From Acidobacteriota bacterium (lineage in GTDB: Bacteria > Acidobacteriota > Terriglobia > Bryobacterales > Bryobacteraceae), in assembly GCA_017304135.1 (NCBI GenBank), contig JAFLBB010000010.1, positions 26,157-90,156 of the forward strand: a DNA stretch of 64,000 bases, written 5' to 3'. Numbering within the stretch: position 1 is the first letter of the stretch; every line of letters starts with the position of its first letter. The translations under genes were made by a program, and so were the position numbers. Positions 48,026 to 57,160 of the stretch are shown here, piece after piece. The notes beneath the pieces are model-generated. The model saw only the letters and a list, made by a program, of their open reading frames with translations, was not told the DNA's origin and made no database searches.

Positions 48026-48613
48026 ATGCTCACGCTGGAACAATATACGGAGCTGGCGGCCCAGGCGCACGGCCACATCTGCGCGGGACAGATTCTGGGC
48101 CTGCGTATGGCCATGCATGGCCTCGAACTGCTGGGGCTGGACGATCCGGCGGGGGCGCACCGCAAGCGATTGGTGACGTTTGTCGAGATCGACCGCTGCG
48201 CGACGGATGCGATTGGGGTGGTGACGGGCTGCCGGCTGGGCAAGCGGGCGTTGAAATTCCGCGATTGGGGCAAGATGGCGGCGACGTTTTGCGATCTGGA
48301 GAGTGGGCGCGCGGTGCGTGTGGTGGCACTGGAGTCGTCGAAACAGAAGGCGCGGGAGATGTTTCCGGAAACGGCCAGTAAGGGCGAACAGCAGATTCGC
48401 GCCTATGCGGTGATGGAGGCCGGGGAGCTGTTTTCCTGGCAGTGGGTGAAGGTGCGCGTGGGGGCCGAGGATCTGCCCGGCTTCAAAGCCCCGCGGGTGA
48501 GCTGCGCGCGGTGCGGCGAGGGGATCAACTTCCAGCGCGAGGTGATGCGGGACGGCCAGGCGTTGTGCCGTGGCTGCGCCGGAGAACAGTACTGGGAGCC
48601 CGAGGGCGAATGA
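48026..48613 (+). CDS. FmdE-family protein with C-terminal zinc ribbon
   Basis: A 195-residue relative of formylmethanofuran dehydrogenase subunit E. The FmdE core shows [14 protein letters not shown] and [18 protein letters not shown], with conserved His and Cys. The C-terminus carries a treble-clef-type pair, [10 protein letters not shown] and LCRGC. ATG 48026 has GGAGG five bases upstream and is favoured over 48014. Its position directly after modBC suggests a role with molybdenum or its enzymes; the biochemical function in bacteria is not settled. Confidence 0.88.
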   Translation: MLTLEQYTELAAQAHGHICAGQILGLRMAMHGLELLGLDDPAGAHRKRLVTFVEIDRCATDAIGVVTGCRLGKRALKFRDWGKMAATFCDLESGRAVRVVALESSKQKAREMFPETASKGEQQIRAYAVMEAGELFSWQWVKVRVGAEDLPGFKAPRVSCARCGEGINFQREVMRDGQALCRGCAGEQYWEPEGE

Positions 48614-49173
48614 TCCGCTACTACATTACGGACCGCCACACGGCGGGCGGCGAAGAGGCGCTGCTGGAGATCATCGGCCAGAGGCTGGCCGAGGGCATCG
48701 AGTTTCTGCAGGTGCGGGAAAAGGACCTTTCGACGCGCGCCCTGCTGCAACTTCTGGAGCGCGTCTTCGCCATTCCGAATCCGCATGGGACGCGCGTTCT
48801 GGTGAATTCGCGGGCCGATGTGGCGATCGCCAGCGGGGCTGACGGCGTGCACCTGCCATCGCATTCGCTCTCGCCGGCGCGGGTGCGGACGATCGCCCCG
48901 GAGGGGTTTCTGATCGGCGTTTCGTGCCACACGCTGGAGGAGTTGGCGGCGGCCGAGGAGCAGGGGGCTGACTTCGCTGTGTTCAGTCCGATTTTCATTT
49001 CGCCGAGCAAGCCGATGGAAGGCGAACCGAAGGGGCTAGGGCGGCTACGGGAGGCGACGGCGAGCGTGCGCATCCCAGTGCTGGCGCTGGGCGGGGTCAC
49101 ACCACGGCTGGCTCCGGCCTGCGTCGAGGCCGGGGCGGCGGGGGTGGCCGGGATTTCGATGTTCCAGGGGTAA
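48610..49173 (+). CDS. thiE: Thiamine-phosphate synthase ThiE/TenI-like
   Basis: A 187-residue TIM-barrel enzyme. Family motifs are [52 protein letters not shown] and [12 protein letters not shown] replaces the HLGQ usual in ThiE, and the protein is short, so a TenI-type (thiazole tautomerase) role is possible. Its start overlaps the FmdE stop (ATGA). Confidence 0.8.
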   Translation: MIRYYITDRHTAGGEEALLEIIGQRLAEGIEFLQVREKDLSTRALLQLLERVFAIPNPHGTRVLVNSRADVAIASGADGVHLPSHSLSPARVRTIAPEGFLIGVSCHTLEELAAAEEQGADFAVFSPIFISPSKPMEGEPKGLGRLREATASVRIPVLALGGVTPRLAPACVEAGAAGVAGISMFQG

Positions 49174-49184
49174 CCGGGACGGCC

Positions 49185-50594
49185 CTACCCCAGACGGCCG
49201 CCCATGGTGGGGGCGAACTTGGCCGGGATCAGGGAGCCAAGCCGATTCTTGATGGGCGCGGATTCAGGTTTGGCGGCTAGGTTGTTCCACTCGTTGGGGT
49301 CGGCGGCGTGGTCGTAGAGCTCCTCGGTTGCGTCGGGGTAGCGGATGTAGCGGTAGCGCTCATCGCGAATGCTGGCGTAGCCTTCGCCGTAAGTGGTGAG
49401 CGCGGGGTGCGACCAGGGAGCGGAGGGATTGCGCAGCAGGGGCATCAGGCTGCGGCCCTGAAGGGTGTGCTTGGGAGCGGGCAGATCGCAGATTTCGCGG
49501 AGAGTCGGATAGAGATCGACCTGGGTCACGGTGCGGGCGCAGCGCGAGCCGGCCTGTGCGGCGCCGGGTTGGCGAACGAGGATGGGCGTGAGCGCCGACT
49601 TCTCCCAAAGGGTTGTCTTCTCCCAGTGGTTCTTTTCACCGCAGTGGTAGCCGTTGTCGGAGAAGAAGAAGACCCAGGTGTCGCGCCCATGGGGACTCGC
49701 GTCGAGGGCTTCGATGACGCGGCCGGCGCTCCAGTCAGCAAACGAGGTGCAGGCGAAGTAGGCGTAGAGGAAACGCCGCCATTCGGCTTCGGTTCCCCGC
49801 CCCGCGCCGGCGAAGCGTTCGCCCCAGAGGAGGGAGAGCTTGCGGCCGAGAGCGGGGATGTCGTCCATGTCGCCGTCGCGGTAGCCGGGCACGGGGATTT
49901 CGAGACGGGCCGGGTCGTAGAGGTCGAAGAAGCGCTTGGGGGCGGTGAAGGGCGTGTGGGGGCGCCAGAGGCCAAGCGTGAGCAGAAAGGGCTTGTCGTG
50001 GGGCTGCTTCAGAAAGTCGATGGCGGCATCGGCGTTGCGGACGTCGGGGAAGTCGGTGTCGGGTTCGGTCCAGGCTTTGGGATACCAGAAACGGTCTTTG
50101 TGTTCGGGGCCGCGTTCCTCGTCGGAGACGAAGGGCCCGAAGCCACCGCCGTAGGGCTCGTTGTCCCACATGGCGCGCTCGAGTTCCTTGGAGATGCGGG
50201 CGTGGGTGAGTTTGCCCGCGCCGAAGGCGGCGTAGCCGGCGCGTCGGAAGAGGGCGGGAAAGGGCTCGGCGCTTTGGATGGGGGCCTTGTTCCAGGGGTC
50301 GCAGTCGTTGAGGTAGGCGCCGGTGGTGTGGGGATAGAGGCCGGAGAAGGTGGCGGCACGCGAAGGAATGCAGGCAGGCGCGGCGCAGTAAGCACGGGTG
50401 AAGGTGACCGACTGGCGTTGGAATTTGTCCAGGTAGGGGGTCTTGACGCCGGGGAAGGATTTCAGGAGGGAATAGTCGTTGAGGTCGTCGGCGATGAGGA
50501 TGAGGACGTTCGGGCGGGGCCGGGTTTGCGCCTCAATCGTTGGCCCGGTGGCGGACAGAGCGGAGGAGGCCAGCAGGAGATCTCGTCGTGTCAT
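49185..50594 (-). CDS. Exported type I sulfatase, iduronate-2-sulfatase-like
   Basis: A 469-residue sulfatase. The formylglycine site is Cys75 in CIPSRAATFSGLYPH, the cysteine type. Metal ligands include Asp36-Asp37 in LIADDLND and SDNGYHCGEK. The N-terminus MTRRDLLLASSALSA is a short Tat-like signal. It would remove sulfate esters from glycans outside the cytoplasm. A cysteine-type sulfatase needs a maturation enzyme (FGE or anSME), which is not in the window. TACAAT lies nine bases before the ATG. Confidence 0.92.
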   Translation of the reverse strand: MTRRDLLLASSALSATGPTIEAQTRPRPNVLILIADDLNDYSLLKSFPGVKTPYLDKFQRQSVTFTRAYCAAPACIPSRAATFSGLYPHTTGAYLNDCDPWNKAPIQSAEPFPALFRRAGYAAFGAGKLTHARISKELERAMWDNEPYGGGFGPFVSDEERGPEHKDRFWYPKAWTEPDTDFPDVRNADAAIDFLKQPHDKPFLLTLGLWRPHTPFTAPKRFFDLYDPARLEIPVPGYRDGDMDDIPALGRKLSLLWGERFAGAGRGTEAEWRRFLYAYFACTSFADWSAGRVIEALDASPHGRDTWVFFFSDNGYHCGEKNHWEKTTLWEKSALTPILVRQPGAAQAGSRCARTVTQVDLYPTLREICDLPAPKHTLQGRSLMPLLRNPSAPWSHPALTTYGEGYASIRDERYRYIRYPDATEELYDHAADPNEWNNLAAKPESAPIKNRLGSLIPAKFAPTMGGRLG

Positions 50595-50596
50595 GA

Positions 50597-50616
50597 CAGG
50601 GCCATTGTATGCCCTG
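50597..50616 (-). promoter_or_regulatory. -10 element inside an inverted repeat, sulfatase promoter
   Basis: On the minus strand TACAAT (50609-50604) sits in the eight-base loop of a perfect six-base inverted repeat (CAGGGC 50597-50602 with GCCCTG 50611-50616). The arms flank the -10 symmetrically, which fits an operator. It also lies in the 30-base gap after fliJ. Confidence 0.4.
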
Positions 50617-50624
50617 ACGATGAG

Positions 50625-51080
50625 TTAGCCCGGCGAGCCTTCGCGCACGCGGCGGGCGAGAAAGGCCTCGGCGGCGAGGTCTTCGACTTCTTTGGCCAGG
50701 GCATGCTTCCACTGCTCGCGGGCGCGGTCCTGCAAGTGGTCGAGCACCTTCATGCGGCGTTCGGCCTCGACCAGTTTCTGGCGTTGCTGGGCGGCTGCGG
50801 CCTCGGCGCGCTGGCGGTGGCTCTCCACGTCGCGGGCGACGCGCTGGAGGTAGTGCTGGTAGCCGTCGAGACCGCTTAACTGTGTGCCATCGAGCGGCTC
50901 GTCGGCGGAACGGCTGATGACATCGCGGGCGGTGGACTCAGCTTCGCGGCGCACCTCTTCGGCCAGATCCTCGATGCGCCGGACTTCGCCCTGGGCCTTT
51001 TCCAGGGCGGCGCGTTCGAGGTCGCGCTGCAGGCGGCGGAAGGCGAGCACGCGTTCGAGCGGGAAGTGGAACTTCTTCAC
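50625..51080 (-). CDS. fliJ: Flagellar protein FliJ
   Basis: A 151-residue, almost entirely coiled-coil protein starting MKKFHFPLERVLAFRRLQRD, the usual FliJ opening. FliJ is the central stalk/chaperone-escort component of the flagellar export ATPase. It is recognised mainly by position after fliI, whose stop it overlaps by four bases. Confidence 0.83.
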   Translation of the reverse strand: MKKFHFPLERVLAFRRLQRDLERAALEKAQGEVRRIEDLAEEVRREAESTARDVISRSADEPLDGTQLSGLDGYQHYLQRVARDVESHRQRAEAAAAQQRQKLVEAERRMKVLDHLQDRAREQWKHALAKEVEDLAAEAFLARRVREGSPG

Positions 51081-52399
51081 CCGCCCAGCTCCTGCATGCG
51101 CTTGAGGGTTTCCTCAAGCGGAGTGAACTCCTCGGGCGGCTGGCGCAGGAAGGCGCTCACGCGCGGGCGGAGTTGGATGGCCTGGTCGAGTTGCGGGTTG
51201 GAGCCGGAGACATACGCGCCGAGGTTGATGAGGTCCTCCGAGCGGTCATACGTGGCCATGGCCTGGCGGATGAGCTGCGCGGCGCGCTTCTGTTCGGGAG
51301 TGGAGATGGCGCTGGCAAGCCGGCTGACCGACTGGAGAACATCGATGGCGGGATAGTGCCCGGCCTGGCCGAGCGAACGGGAGAGGATAATGTGGCCGTC
51401 GAGGATGCCGCGCACGGCGTCGGCGATGGGCTCGTTAAAATCGTCGCCTTCGACAAGCACGGTGAACAGGCCGGTGATGGAGCCCTGGCGGAACTTGCCG
51501 CCGCGCTCGAAGATTTTCGGCATGAGGTTGAAGACCGAAGGCGTGTAGCCCTTCTGGGAGGGCGGCTCACCGGCGGCCAGTCCGATTTCGCGCTGGGCCA
51601 TGGCCAGGCGCGTGACCGAGTCCATGATGAGCAGCACGTCCTTGCCTTCGTCGCGGAAGTGCTCGGCGATGGCCAGGGCGAGATAACAGGCGCGAATGCG
51701 CAACGGTGCGGGACGGTCAGAGGTGGCGCAGACTACGACGGAGCGGCGTAGGCCTTCCTCGCCGAGTTCGTGTTCGAGGAAGGCGCGCACTTCGCGGTTG
51801 CGCTCGCCGACCAGGGCGATGACGCTGACGTCGGCCGAGTTGTGGCGCGCCATGGCGCCGAGCAGCGTACTTTTGCCGACGCCCGAACCGCCGAAGATGC
51901 CGATCCTTTGGCCCTTGCCGACGGGAAGGAGGGAATCGATGGCGCGCACGCCGGTGACGAGCGGTTCGTCGATGTGTTCGCGTTCGAGGGGACCGGGGGG
52001 TGCGGCGAAGAGATTGCGGTGCGTGCCGGACTCGGCGAGCGGCTTACCGTCAAGCGGCTGGCCGAAGCCATCAAGCACGCGCCCGAGCAGTTGCGGGCCG
52101 ACGCGGACCTGGGCCTCTTCGCGCCGCGTGACGATGGAATCGCCGACTTCCAGGCCGTCGATCTCTTCGAGCGGCATGCACAGGACGCGGCCCTGGCGGA
52201 AGCCGACCACCTGCACACGGATGGGCCGCCCCTGGCGCGTGCGGATCTCGCAGAAATCGCCGATGGCCGCCGGCGGACCGTCGCTTTCCACCAGCAGGCC
52301 GACCATCTGGGCGACGCGGCCGCCTTGCAGGCTGAAGTCGCCGGCCTCGAGCGACTGGAGGTAGGGCTGGAGATCCCAGAACCGCTGCGGGGAGCTCAT
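51077..52399 (-). CDS. fliI: Flagellum-specific export ATPase FliI
   Basis: A 440-residue F1-beta-like ATPase that energises flagellar export. Walker A is IFGGSGVGKSTLLG; VLLIMDSVTRLAMAQREIGLA covers Walker B, and GSITGLFTVLVEGDD follows. It overlaps fliH and fliJ by four bases on each side. Confidence 0.97.
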   Translation of the reverse strand: MSSPQRFWDLQPYLQSLEAGDFSLQGGRVAQMVGLLVESDGPPAAIGDFCEIRTRQGRPIRVQVVGFRQGRVLCMPLEEIDGLEVGDSIVTRREEAQVRVGPQLLGRVLDGFGQPLDGKPLAESGTHRNLFAAPPGPLEREHIDEPLVTGVRAIDSLLPVGKGQRIGIFGGSGVGKSTLLGAMARHNSADVSVIALVGERNREVRAFLEHELGEEGLRRSVVVCATSDRPAPLRIRACYLALAIAEHFRDEGKDVLLIMDSVTRLAMAQREIGLAAGEPPSQKGYTPSVFNLMPKIFERGGKFRQGSITGLFTVLVEGDDFNEPIADAVRGILDGHIILSRSLGQAGHYPAIDVLQSVSRLASAISTPEQKRAAQLIRQAMATYDRSEDLINLGAYVSGSNPQLDQAIQLRPRVSAFLRQPPEEFTPLEETLKRMQELGG

Positions 52400-53082
52400 C
52401 GATTCAGCCTCCGCACGAGGTCAGTGAAGCCGCGGTCGATTTCGCGCAACTGCGTTTCGATGGAGGAATCGACGAAGCCGCGCTCGGTGTCGAAGACCAG
52501 CGCGCCGCGTTCGAGCGAGGAGTCGCGCTCGATTTGCAGGCGCACCGGAGCCTGCCAGGCGTCGAGGTGCTTTTCCAGGGCGGGGGCATCGAGCGGATGG
52601 ACGCGCAGGCGCTGCACCTCGCGCGAGTTGAGGCGGTCGAGCACGGCGCGGACGATCCCGGCGAGAGCTTCGGGATCGACCGACAGTTCGCGGTGCAGCA
52701 CGCGGCGGGCAATGGCCACCGAGAGGTGGACGAGATCCTCCTCCTGCTGCTTGCGGATCGCCCGGCGCTCGGCCACCAGCTGCTCGAGGGCCTGCGCCAT
52801 GCGTAGGTTGATGGCCTCGATTTCCCGCCTGGCGGCTTCGGCGGCGGCTGCTTCGCCTTCGCGGAAGCCCGCCTGGTGTGCCTTCTGCGCCGCCTGCGGA
52901 ATCTGCTGTTCCAATTCGGCGATGCGGGCCCGCAACCGCGGCGCTTCATACAGCGCGGTGGCGGCGTTTTCCGGCAGCGGCGCCTTCGGCGGACCCTCGG
53001 CCACGGTGGCCTCGCCGACGCGCCGCCACACCAATGGCTGCAGCCCGGATTCGTCTTCCGAGCCGAAGAGTTTAGAGGACAT
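52396..53082 (-). CDS. fliH: Flagellar assembly protein FliH
   Basis: A 228-residue regulator of FliI. A central coiled coil (about 50-120) with AHQAGFREGEAAAAEAAR is followed by a conserved C-terminal domain (LSVAIARRVLHRELSVDPEA). It overlaps fliG and fliI ends. Identification rests on these features and on operon position. Confidence 0.87.
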   Translation of the reverse strand: MSSKLFGSEDESGLQPLVWRRVGEATVAEGPPKAPLPENAATALYEAPRLRARIAELEQQIPQAAQKAHQAGFREGEAAAAEAARREIEAINLRMAQALEQLVAERRAIRKQQEEDLVHLSVAIARRVLHRELSVDPEALAGIVRAVLDRLNSREVQRLRVHPLDAPALEKHLDAWQAPVRLQIERDSSLERGALVFDTERGFVDSSIETQLREIDRGFTDLVRRLNR

Positions 53083-54103
53083 ACTGCTCGCCCACGGTTC
53101 CCTTCAGGCTGACGGCGCCTTCGGCCTCAAGCTGGCGCACGATGGCGATGATCTGCTGCTGGGCCGCTTCGACCTCCTTGATCTTCACCGGGCCCATGGA
53201 GTCCATGTCCTCGCGCAGCATTTCGGCGCCGCGCTGCGACATGCAGTCCATGAACTTCTGGCGCAGCTGGTCGCTGGTGCCCTTGAGGGCCACGGTGAGC
53301 AGCTTGCGGTCGACGCGCGAGAGCACTTCCTTTAAGCCCGCCGAGTCGATCAAGAGCAGGTCTTCGAAGACGAACATGAGGTGGCGCACGGTTTCCACCA
53401 GCGGCGAGTCGGACTTTTCCATCTCCTCTAGGATTTCCTTGCTGGTGCCCGAATCGAGGCGGTTGAACATCTCGGCCACCGCGCGCACGCCGCCGTAGCT
53501 TTCGCGGCTGAACTCGCCGAGGGCCTTCAACTTCTGCCCGATGATGCCGGCAATGCGTGTGATGACCTCGGGCGAGATGCGTTCCAGGTGGGCCATGCGC
53601 AGGCTGACGTCGGAGCGGATTTCGCCCGGCAGGCTGGCCAGCAGCGCGGCGGCCTGCGAGGGGTTCAAGTGGGACAGGATGAGGGCGATGGTCTGCGGGT
53701 GTTCCTTGTGGATGAACTTGGCCAACTGCTGCGGGTCGGCCTTTTGCAGGGCGTCAAAGCTCGCCGAGTCGCTGCCGAGGGCCTTCATCAGGCGGTCAAG
53801 AAGTTTCTTGGCCTGCTCGGGACCATAGGCGGTAACGAGGATCTTCTTGGCATATTCGACGCCGCCCTTGAGCACATAGTCGTGGGCGAGGGTCATCTGG
53901 TAACCCTCTTCGAGGATGGCGTCGACGATGTCGGGCGTGACCGGAGGCAGGCGCGCGATCTCGCGCGTGAGTTGCGAGGCCTCCTCCTCCTCCAACTGGC
54001 CGAGGATCATCGCGCCGGTCTCCTCACCCAGGGCGACAATCAGGATGGCGGCCTTCTTCAGGCCGGGCATCATCGCGGTTGGCTTTTCGCTGTTGGTAAT
54101 CAT
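53072..54103 (-). CDS. fliG: Flagellar motor switch protein FliG
   Basis: A 343-residue rotor protein. The N-terminal LKKAAILIVALGEETGAMIL, the EHPQTIALILSHLNPSQAA segment with its EHPQ motif and the C-terminal torque helix with charged residues (LLLIDSAGLKEVLSRVDRK) are visible. An internal ATG 11 codons later is an alternative start. It lies nine bases after fliF. Confidence 0.96.
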   Translation of the reverse strand: MITNSEKPTAMMPGLKKAAILIVALGEETGAMILGQLEEEEASQLTREIARLPPVTPDIVDAILEEGYQMTLAHDYVLKGGVEYAKKILVTAYGPEQAKKLLDRLMKALGSDSASFDALQKADPQQLAKFIHKEHPQTIALILSHLNPSQAAALLASLPGEIRSDVSLRMAHLERISPEVITRIAGIIGQKLKALGEFSRESYGGVRAVAEMFNRLDSGTSKEILEEMEKSDSPLVETVRHLMFVFEDLLLIDSAGLKEVLSRVDRKLLTVALKGTSDQLRQKFMDCMSQRGAEMLREDMDSMGPVKIKEVEAAQQQIIAIVRQLEAEGAVSLKGTVGEQYVL

Positions 54104-54112
54104 GGCCCGAGT

Positions 54113-55846
54113 CTAGTTGGCGGCGTCGCTCATCCAGGTGCGGATGATGTGGGCAAACGCGGCCGGTTCCTTCTTCGCCTGTTCATTCATGTGCTTGGCC
54201 AGCACTTCGGACTTCTTGGTGGTGGTTTCCGGCAGCTTGAGGCCGGAGAGAATTTCCAGCTCCTGGCGCTCCTTGAGGGCACGGTTTTCCTGAATCTGCG
54301 ATTGGATCTTGCCTTCAATCGACTGGCCCGGCGCTTTCTTGGCTTCGGGCGAACCGGCGATGGCCTTCACCTTCTCCACCGATGCCCCGCCAGCGGCCTT
54401 GCGCTTACGGCGCTTGAGGAACCAGAGGACGAGACCGCCGAGCAGGGCCGCCGCCAGGATGCCGCCGCCCACGCTGGCGGCGAACTTCGGGTTGGCCTTG
54501 CCCCAATCGATGACAAAGGTAACCGCCGGGAGAGCTCCTTGCGGGGCGGCCGGCACGGGCACCGGAGGCGGCTCAAAGGTGAGCGTGGATTCAAACGGCA
54601 GAGCCTCGACAATCAACTGGTCGCCACGCTCGGGTTGGAGGCCGACGACGCCGGCAATGAGGTCGCGCGTGGCTTTGAGGCGTTCCGGCGGCGGGGGCTC
54701 GACGATGCGGCGGGCTTTGTCGCCGGCGCCTTCAAAGCGCACGTTGTGATCGAGCAGGACGGAGACCGAGATGCGGCGCACCTGGCCTTGCGGCGTCTTC
54801 GTCTTCTTCACCAGGCGGCTCGACTGATAGGCGATGTTCTCTGTGCGGCGCGTGAGGCCGGATCCGGTCGAGCCGGGGCGCGAGGTGGGCCGGGGCAGGT
54901 TCGAGGCCGTGCCGGGAACTCCCGTGGCCTGGTTGGCGCCGGCGATGTCTTCGGTGCGCTGCGAGGTGGACATGACCGAGCGCGCGGGATCAAAGGCCTC
55001 CTCACTTTGTTCGGTGGTGGAGAGATCGCACTCCACCGAGATTCCGGCGCGGAACTTGTCCGGGCCGAGCAGAGGTTCGAGCGTGGTATTGATCTTGCCG
55101 ATCAGGTCGCGCTCAATCGTGCGGCGGTAGTCGAGCAGCATCTCGCTCGGCTGGTCGGGGTCGTTCTGGTCGCCGCGACGGGCGCGGTTGAGCAGGTTGC
55201 CGCGCGAGTCCAGCACGGAGATCATCTCCGGGGCGAGGCCCTCGACGGCGCTGGCCACCAGTTGCGTGATCGCCTGCACGTTCTGCCCGCTGAGCTTTGT
55301 GTTGCTGTTCAGGGCGTTGCCGCGCAACCGGAGCAGGACGCTCGCCTTGGCCGGGCGCTGTTCATCGGAGAAGAGCGAGTCCTTGGGAGGGGTGATGTGC
55401 ACGCGCGCGCTCTCCACCTCGGCGATGGTCATGACGCTGCGCTCCAGTTCGCCTTCGAGGGCGCGGTGATAGTTCACCTGCTCGGCAAACTGCGTGGCGC
55501 CGAAGTTGTTCTGGTCGAACAGTTCAAAGCCCATGCGCCCGGTTTTGGGCACGCCCGTGGCGGCCAGTTGCAGGCGCAGGTCGGCAATGCGCTCGGAGCG
55601 GACCTTGATGAGGGCGCCGTCCTGTTCCAGCTTGTACTCGGCGCCGGCTTCCTTCAACCGGGCCACCACCTGGGCGGCGTCCTCGGCGGCGAGGCCGGAG
55701 TAGAGCACCTGGTAGCCTTCCCTTTCCCGCCATTGCAGAAAGGTGACCAGGGCGGCGACCACGGCCACGGCGGCCACGACAAGCGAGACGCGCTGCTTCA
55801 GGCTGAGGCTGGCGACAAGCGACTTCAACTGTTCAAGCAAGGCCAT
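54113..55846 (-). CDS. fliF: Flagellar MS-ring protein FliF
   Basis: A 577-residue MS-ring protein with two membrane helices, near residues 20-40 and 450-470. Conserved pieces are YQVLYSGLAAEDAAQVVARL, ALEGELERSVMTIAEVESAR and the PKDSLFSDEQRPAKASVLL segment. The C-terminal tail (ILSGLKLPETTTKK and beyond) would bind FliG. Confidence 0.96.
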   Translation of the reverse strand: MALLEQLKSLVASLSLKQRVSLVVAAVAVVAALVTFLQWREREGYQVLYSGLAAEDAAQVVARLKEAGAEYKLEQDGALIKVRSERIADLRLQLAATGVPKTGRMGFELFDQNNFGATQFAEQVNYHRALEGELERSVMTIAEVESARVHITPPKDSLFSDEQRPAKASVLLRLRGNALNSNTKLSGQNVQAITQLVASAVEGLAPEMISVLDSRGNLLNRARRGDQNDPDQPSEMLLDYRRTIERDLIGKINTTLEPLLGPDKFRAGISVECDLSTTEQSEEAFDPARSVMSTSQRTEDIAGANQATGVPGTASNLPRPTSRPGSTGSGLTRRTENIAYQSSRLVKKTKTPQGQVRRISVSVLLDHNVRFEGAGDKARRIVEPPPPERLKATRDLIAGVVGLQPERGDQLIVEALPFESTLTFEPPPVPVPAAPQGALPAVTFVIDWGKANPKFAASVGGGILAAALLGGLVLWFLKRRKRKAAGGASVEKVKAIAGSPEAKKAPGQSIEGKIQSQIQENRALKERQELEILSGLKLPETTTKKSEVLAKHMNEQAKKEPAAFAHIIRTWMSDAAN

Positions 55847-55865
55847 GACGCATCACCGGCTGCCA

Positions 55866-56180
55866 TCACACCTGCAGCCGCATCATCTCCTGGTAGGCCT
55901 GAATGACCTTGTTCTTCATCTGAAGGAAGAGTTCAAAAGACACCTCGGCCTGTTGCGTGGCCATGGCCACGCGGTGCAAGTCCTCGTCCTCTCCGGTAAG
56001 AAAACGCTCCACGGCGCCGTCGGCGGTGCGCTGGTAGTCGTTGACACGATTCACGGCCTGCTCAAACAGGTCGGAAAAGGCGGAGGAGCCTCCTCCGGCG
56101 GAGGCCTGTGCGCCCCCGGTGAGGAGGGGTTCGATGGTGCGGATCGAGGCGGGGGAAATTCCGGCGATGGGACTGGACAT
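55866..56180 (-). CDS. fliE: Flagellar hook-basal body protein FliE
   Basis: A 104-residue rod adaptor between MS ring and rod. The C-terminus ATQQAEVSFELFLQMKNKVI followed by QAYQEMMRLQV is diagnostic. It lies between flgC and fliF in the standard order. Confidence 0.95.
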   Translation of the reverse strand: MSSPIAGISPASIRTIEPLLTGGAQASAGGGSSAFSDLFEQAVNRVNDYQRTADGAVERFLTGEDEDLHRVAMATQQAEVSFELFLQMKNKVIQAYQEMMRLQV

Positions 56181-56190
56181 GGCGGCCTCT

Positions 56191-56628
56191 TCACTTCAAC
56201 ATGTCGAGCGAACGGTGCAGCATGTCGCGCACCGCCAGCATGGCGTTCACATTGGCCTGGTAGCCGCGCGAGGCGCCCATCAGGTTCACCATCTCCTCGG
56301 CGGGAGCAATCCGCGGAAAGGCCACGTAGCCATCCTTGTCGGCATCGGGATGGCCGGGCTGGTAGCGCTTCTCCGGTTCGCGCGTGTCGGTGATCAGTTC
56401 GTTCACCTCCACGCCCTCAACCTGCGGCCCGAGCGCCTGCTGAAACACGGAGCCAAAGGGCGAGGACTGGGAGGCGCTGGCAAAGACCACATCCTTGCGG
56501 CGGTAGGGGCCGCCCTCGGGCGTGCGCGTGGTTTCGGCGTTGGCGAGGTTTTCGGTGATCGTCTCGGCGCGTGTGCGCTGGGCGGCCATGCCGGAGGCCG
56601 ACACCGAGAGCAGTTGAAAGAGGCTCAT
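56191..56628 (-). CDS. flgC: Flagellar basal-body rod protein FlgC
   Basis: A 145-residue proximal rod protein. SVSASGMAAQRTRAETITEN followed by LANAETTRTPEGGPYRRK, and the C-terminal YQANVNAMLAVRDMLHRSLDML, are typical. ATG 56628 has GGAGGAACGG upstream and overlaps the flgB stop. Confidence 0.95.
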   Translation of the reverse strand: MSLFQLLSVSASGMAAQRTRAETITENLANAETTRTPEGGPYRRKDVVFASASQSSPFGSVFQQALGPQVEGVEVNELITDTREPEKRYQPGHPDADKDGYVAFPRIAPAEEMVNLMGASRGYQANVNAMLAVRDMLHRSLDMLK

Positions 56629-56972
56629 CCGTTCCTCCCATCCTGAATCGCCGTGCGCAGAACACGCATTTTGTTTTTCCAAAGCTGTGAGGCGACATTG
56701 AAGCGCAGGGCGTTCTCCGAGAGCAGCCTTGCTTCGCGGTCGAGACTCACGTTGTTGCCGTCGTTGCGTGTGGAGAGCCCGGAGACTTCGCTCACCTGGG
56801 GCGGCGCCGTGGCGCCAGTACCCATCTGGCTCTGCAACTCACGCTGAAAGTCGATGTCTTTTGTCTTATAGCCGGGCGTGGCGGCGTTGGCGATATTGGA
56901 GGCGACCATCTTCTGGCGGACACTGAGCAGGTCCATGTAATTCCCTAAGGTGGAGGCGACGCGATCGAGCAT
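56625..56972 (-). CDS. flgB: Flagellar basal-body rod protein FlgB
   Basis: A 115-residue rod protein and first gene of the basal-body operon. RQKMVASNIANAATPGYKTK followed by DIDFQRELQ is the FlgB signature, and LWKNKMRVLRTAIQDG closes it. The ATG is four bases after the transcription start predicted from the sigma-54 site at 57002-56987. Confidence 0.95.
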   Translation of the reverse strand: MLDRVASTLGNYMDLLSVRQKMVASNIANAATPGYKTKDIDFQRELQSQMGTGATAPPQVSEVSGLSTRNDGNNVSLDREARLLSENALRFNVASQLWKNKMRVLRTAIQDGRNG

Positions 56973-56986
56973 ACCGAGCAGGGCAA

Positions 56987-57002
56987 TGCACCCGTCGTGC
57001 CA
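56987..57002 (-). promoter_or_regulatory. Sigma-54 (RpoN) promoter of the flgB operon
   Basis: The minus strand reads TGGCACGACGGGTGCA, matching the consensus TGGCACG-N4-TTGCA with one mismatch and correct GG/GC spacing (-24/-12). The GC at 56989-56988 predicts a start near 56976, four bases before the flgB ATG. Sigma-54 control of flagellar rod genes is well known in other bacteria. Confidence 0.65.
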
Positions 57003-57160
57003 AACTCCGCGCCCTTACTCATCGGCAGGATAAGCGCGGATTTGAGGGCTTTTAGCGGCAATTCCTTGGCATGGGCGCTGGCGGCACGCCAAGTTCTCGG
57101 CGAACCGGGTTAGGAGAAAAGGCCGAGGAAGAGAGCGATGACGGACGTGGGGCAACGCGC

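Noticed and set aside
53588..55906. 772-codon plus-strand open frame
   Set aside because: Shadow of fliG and fliF; low-complexity composition and no recognisable domain.
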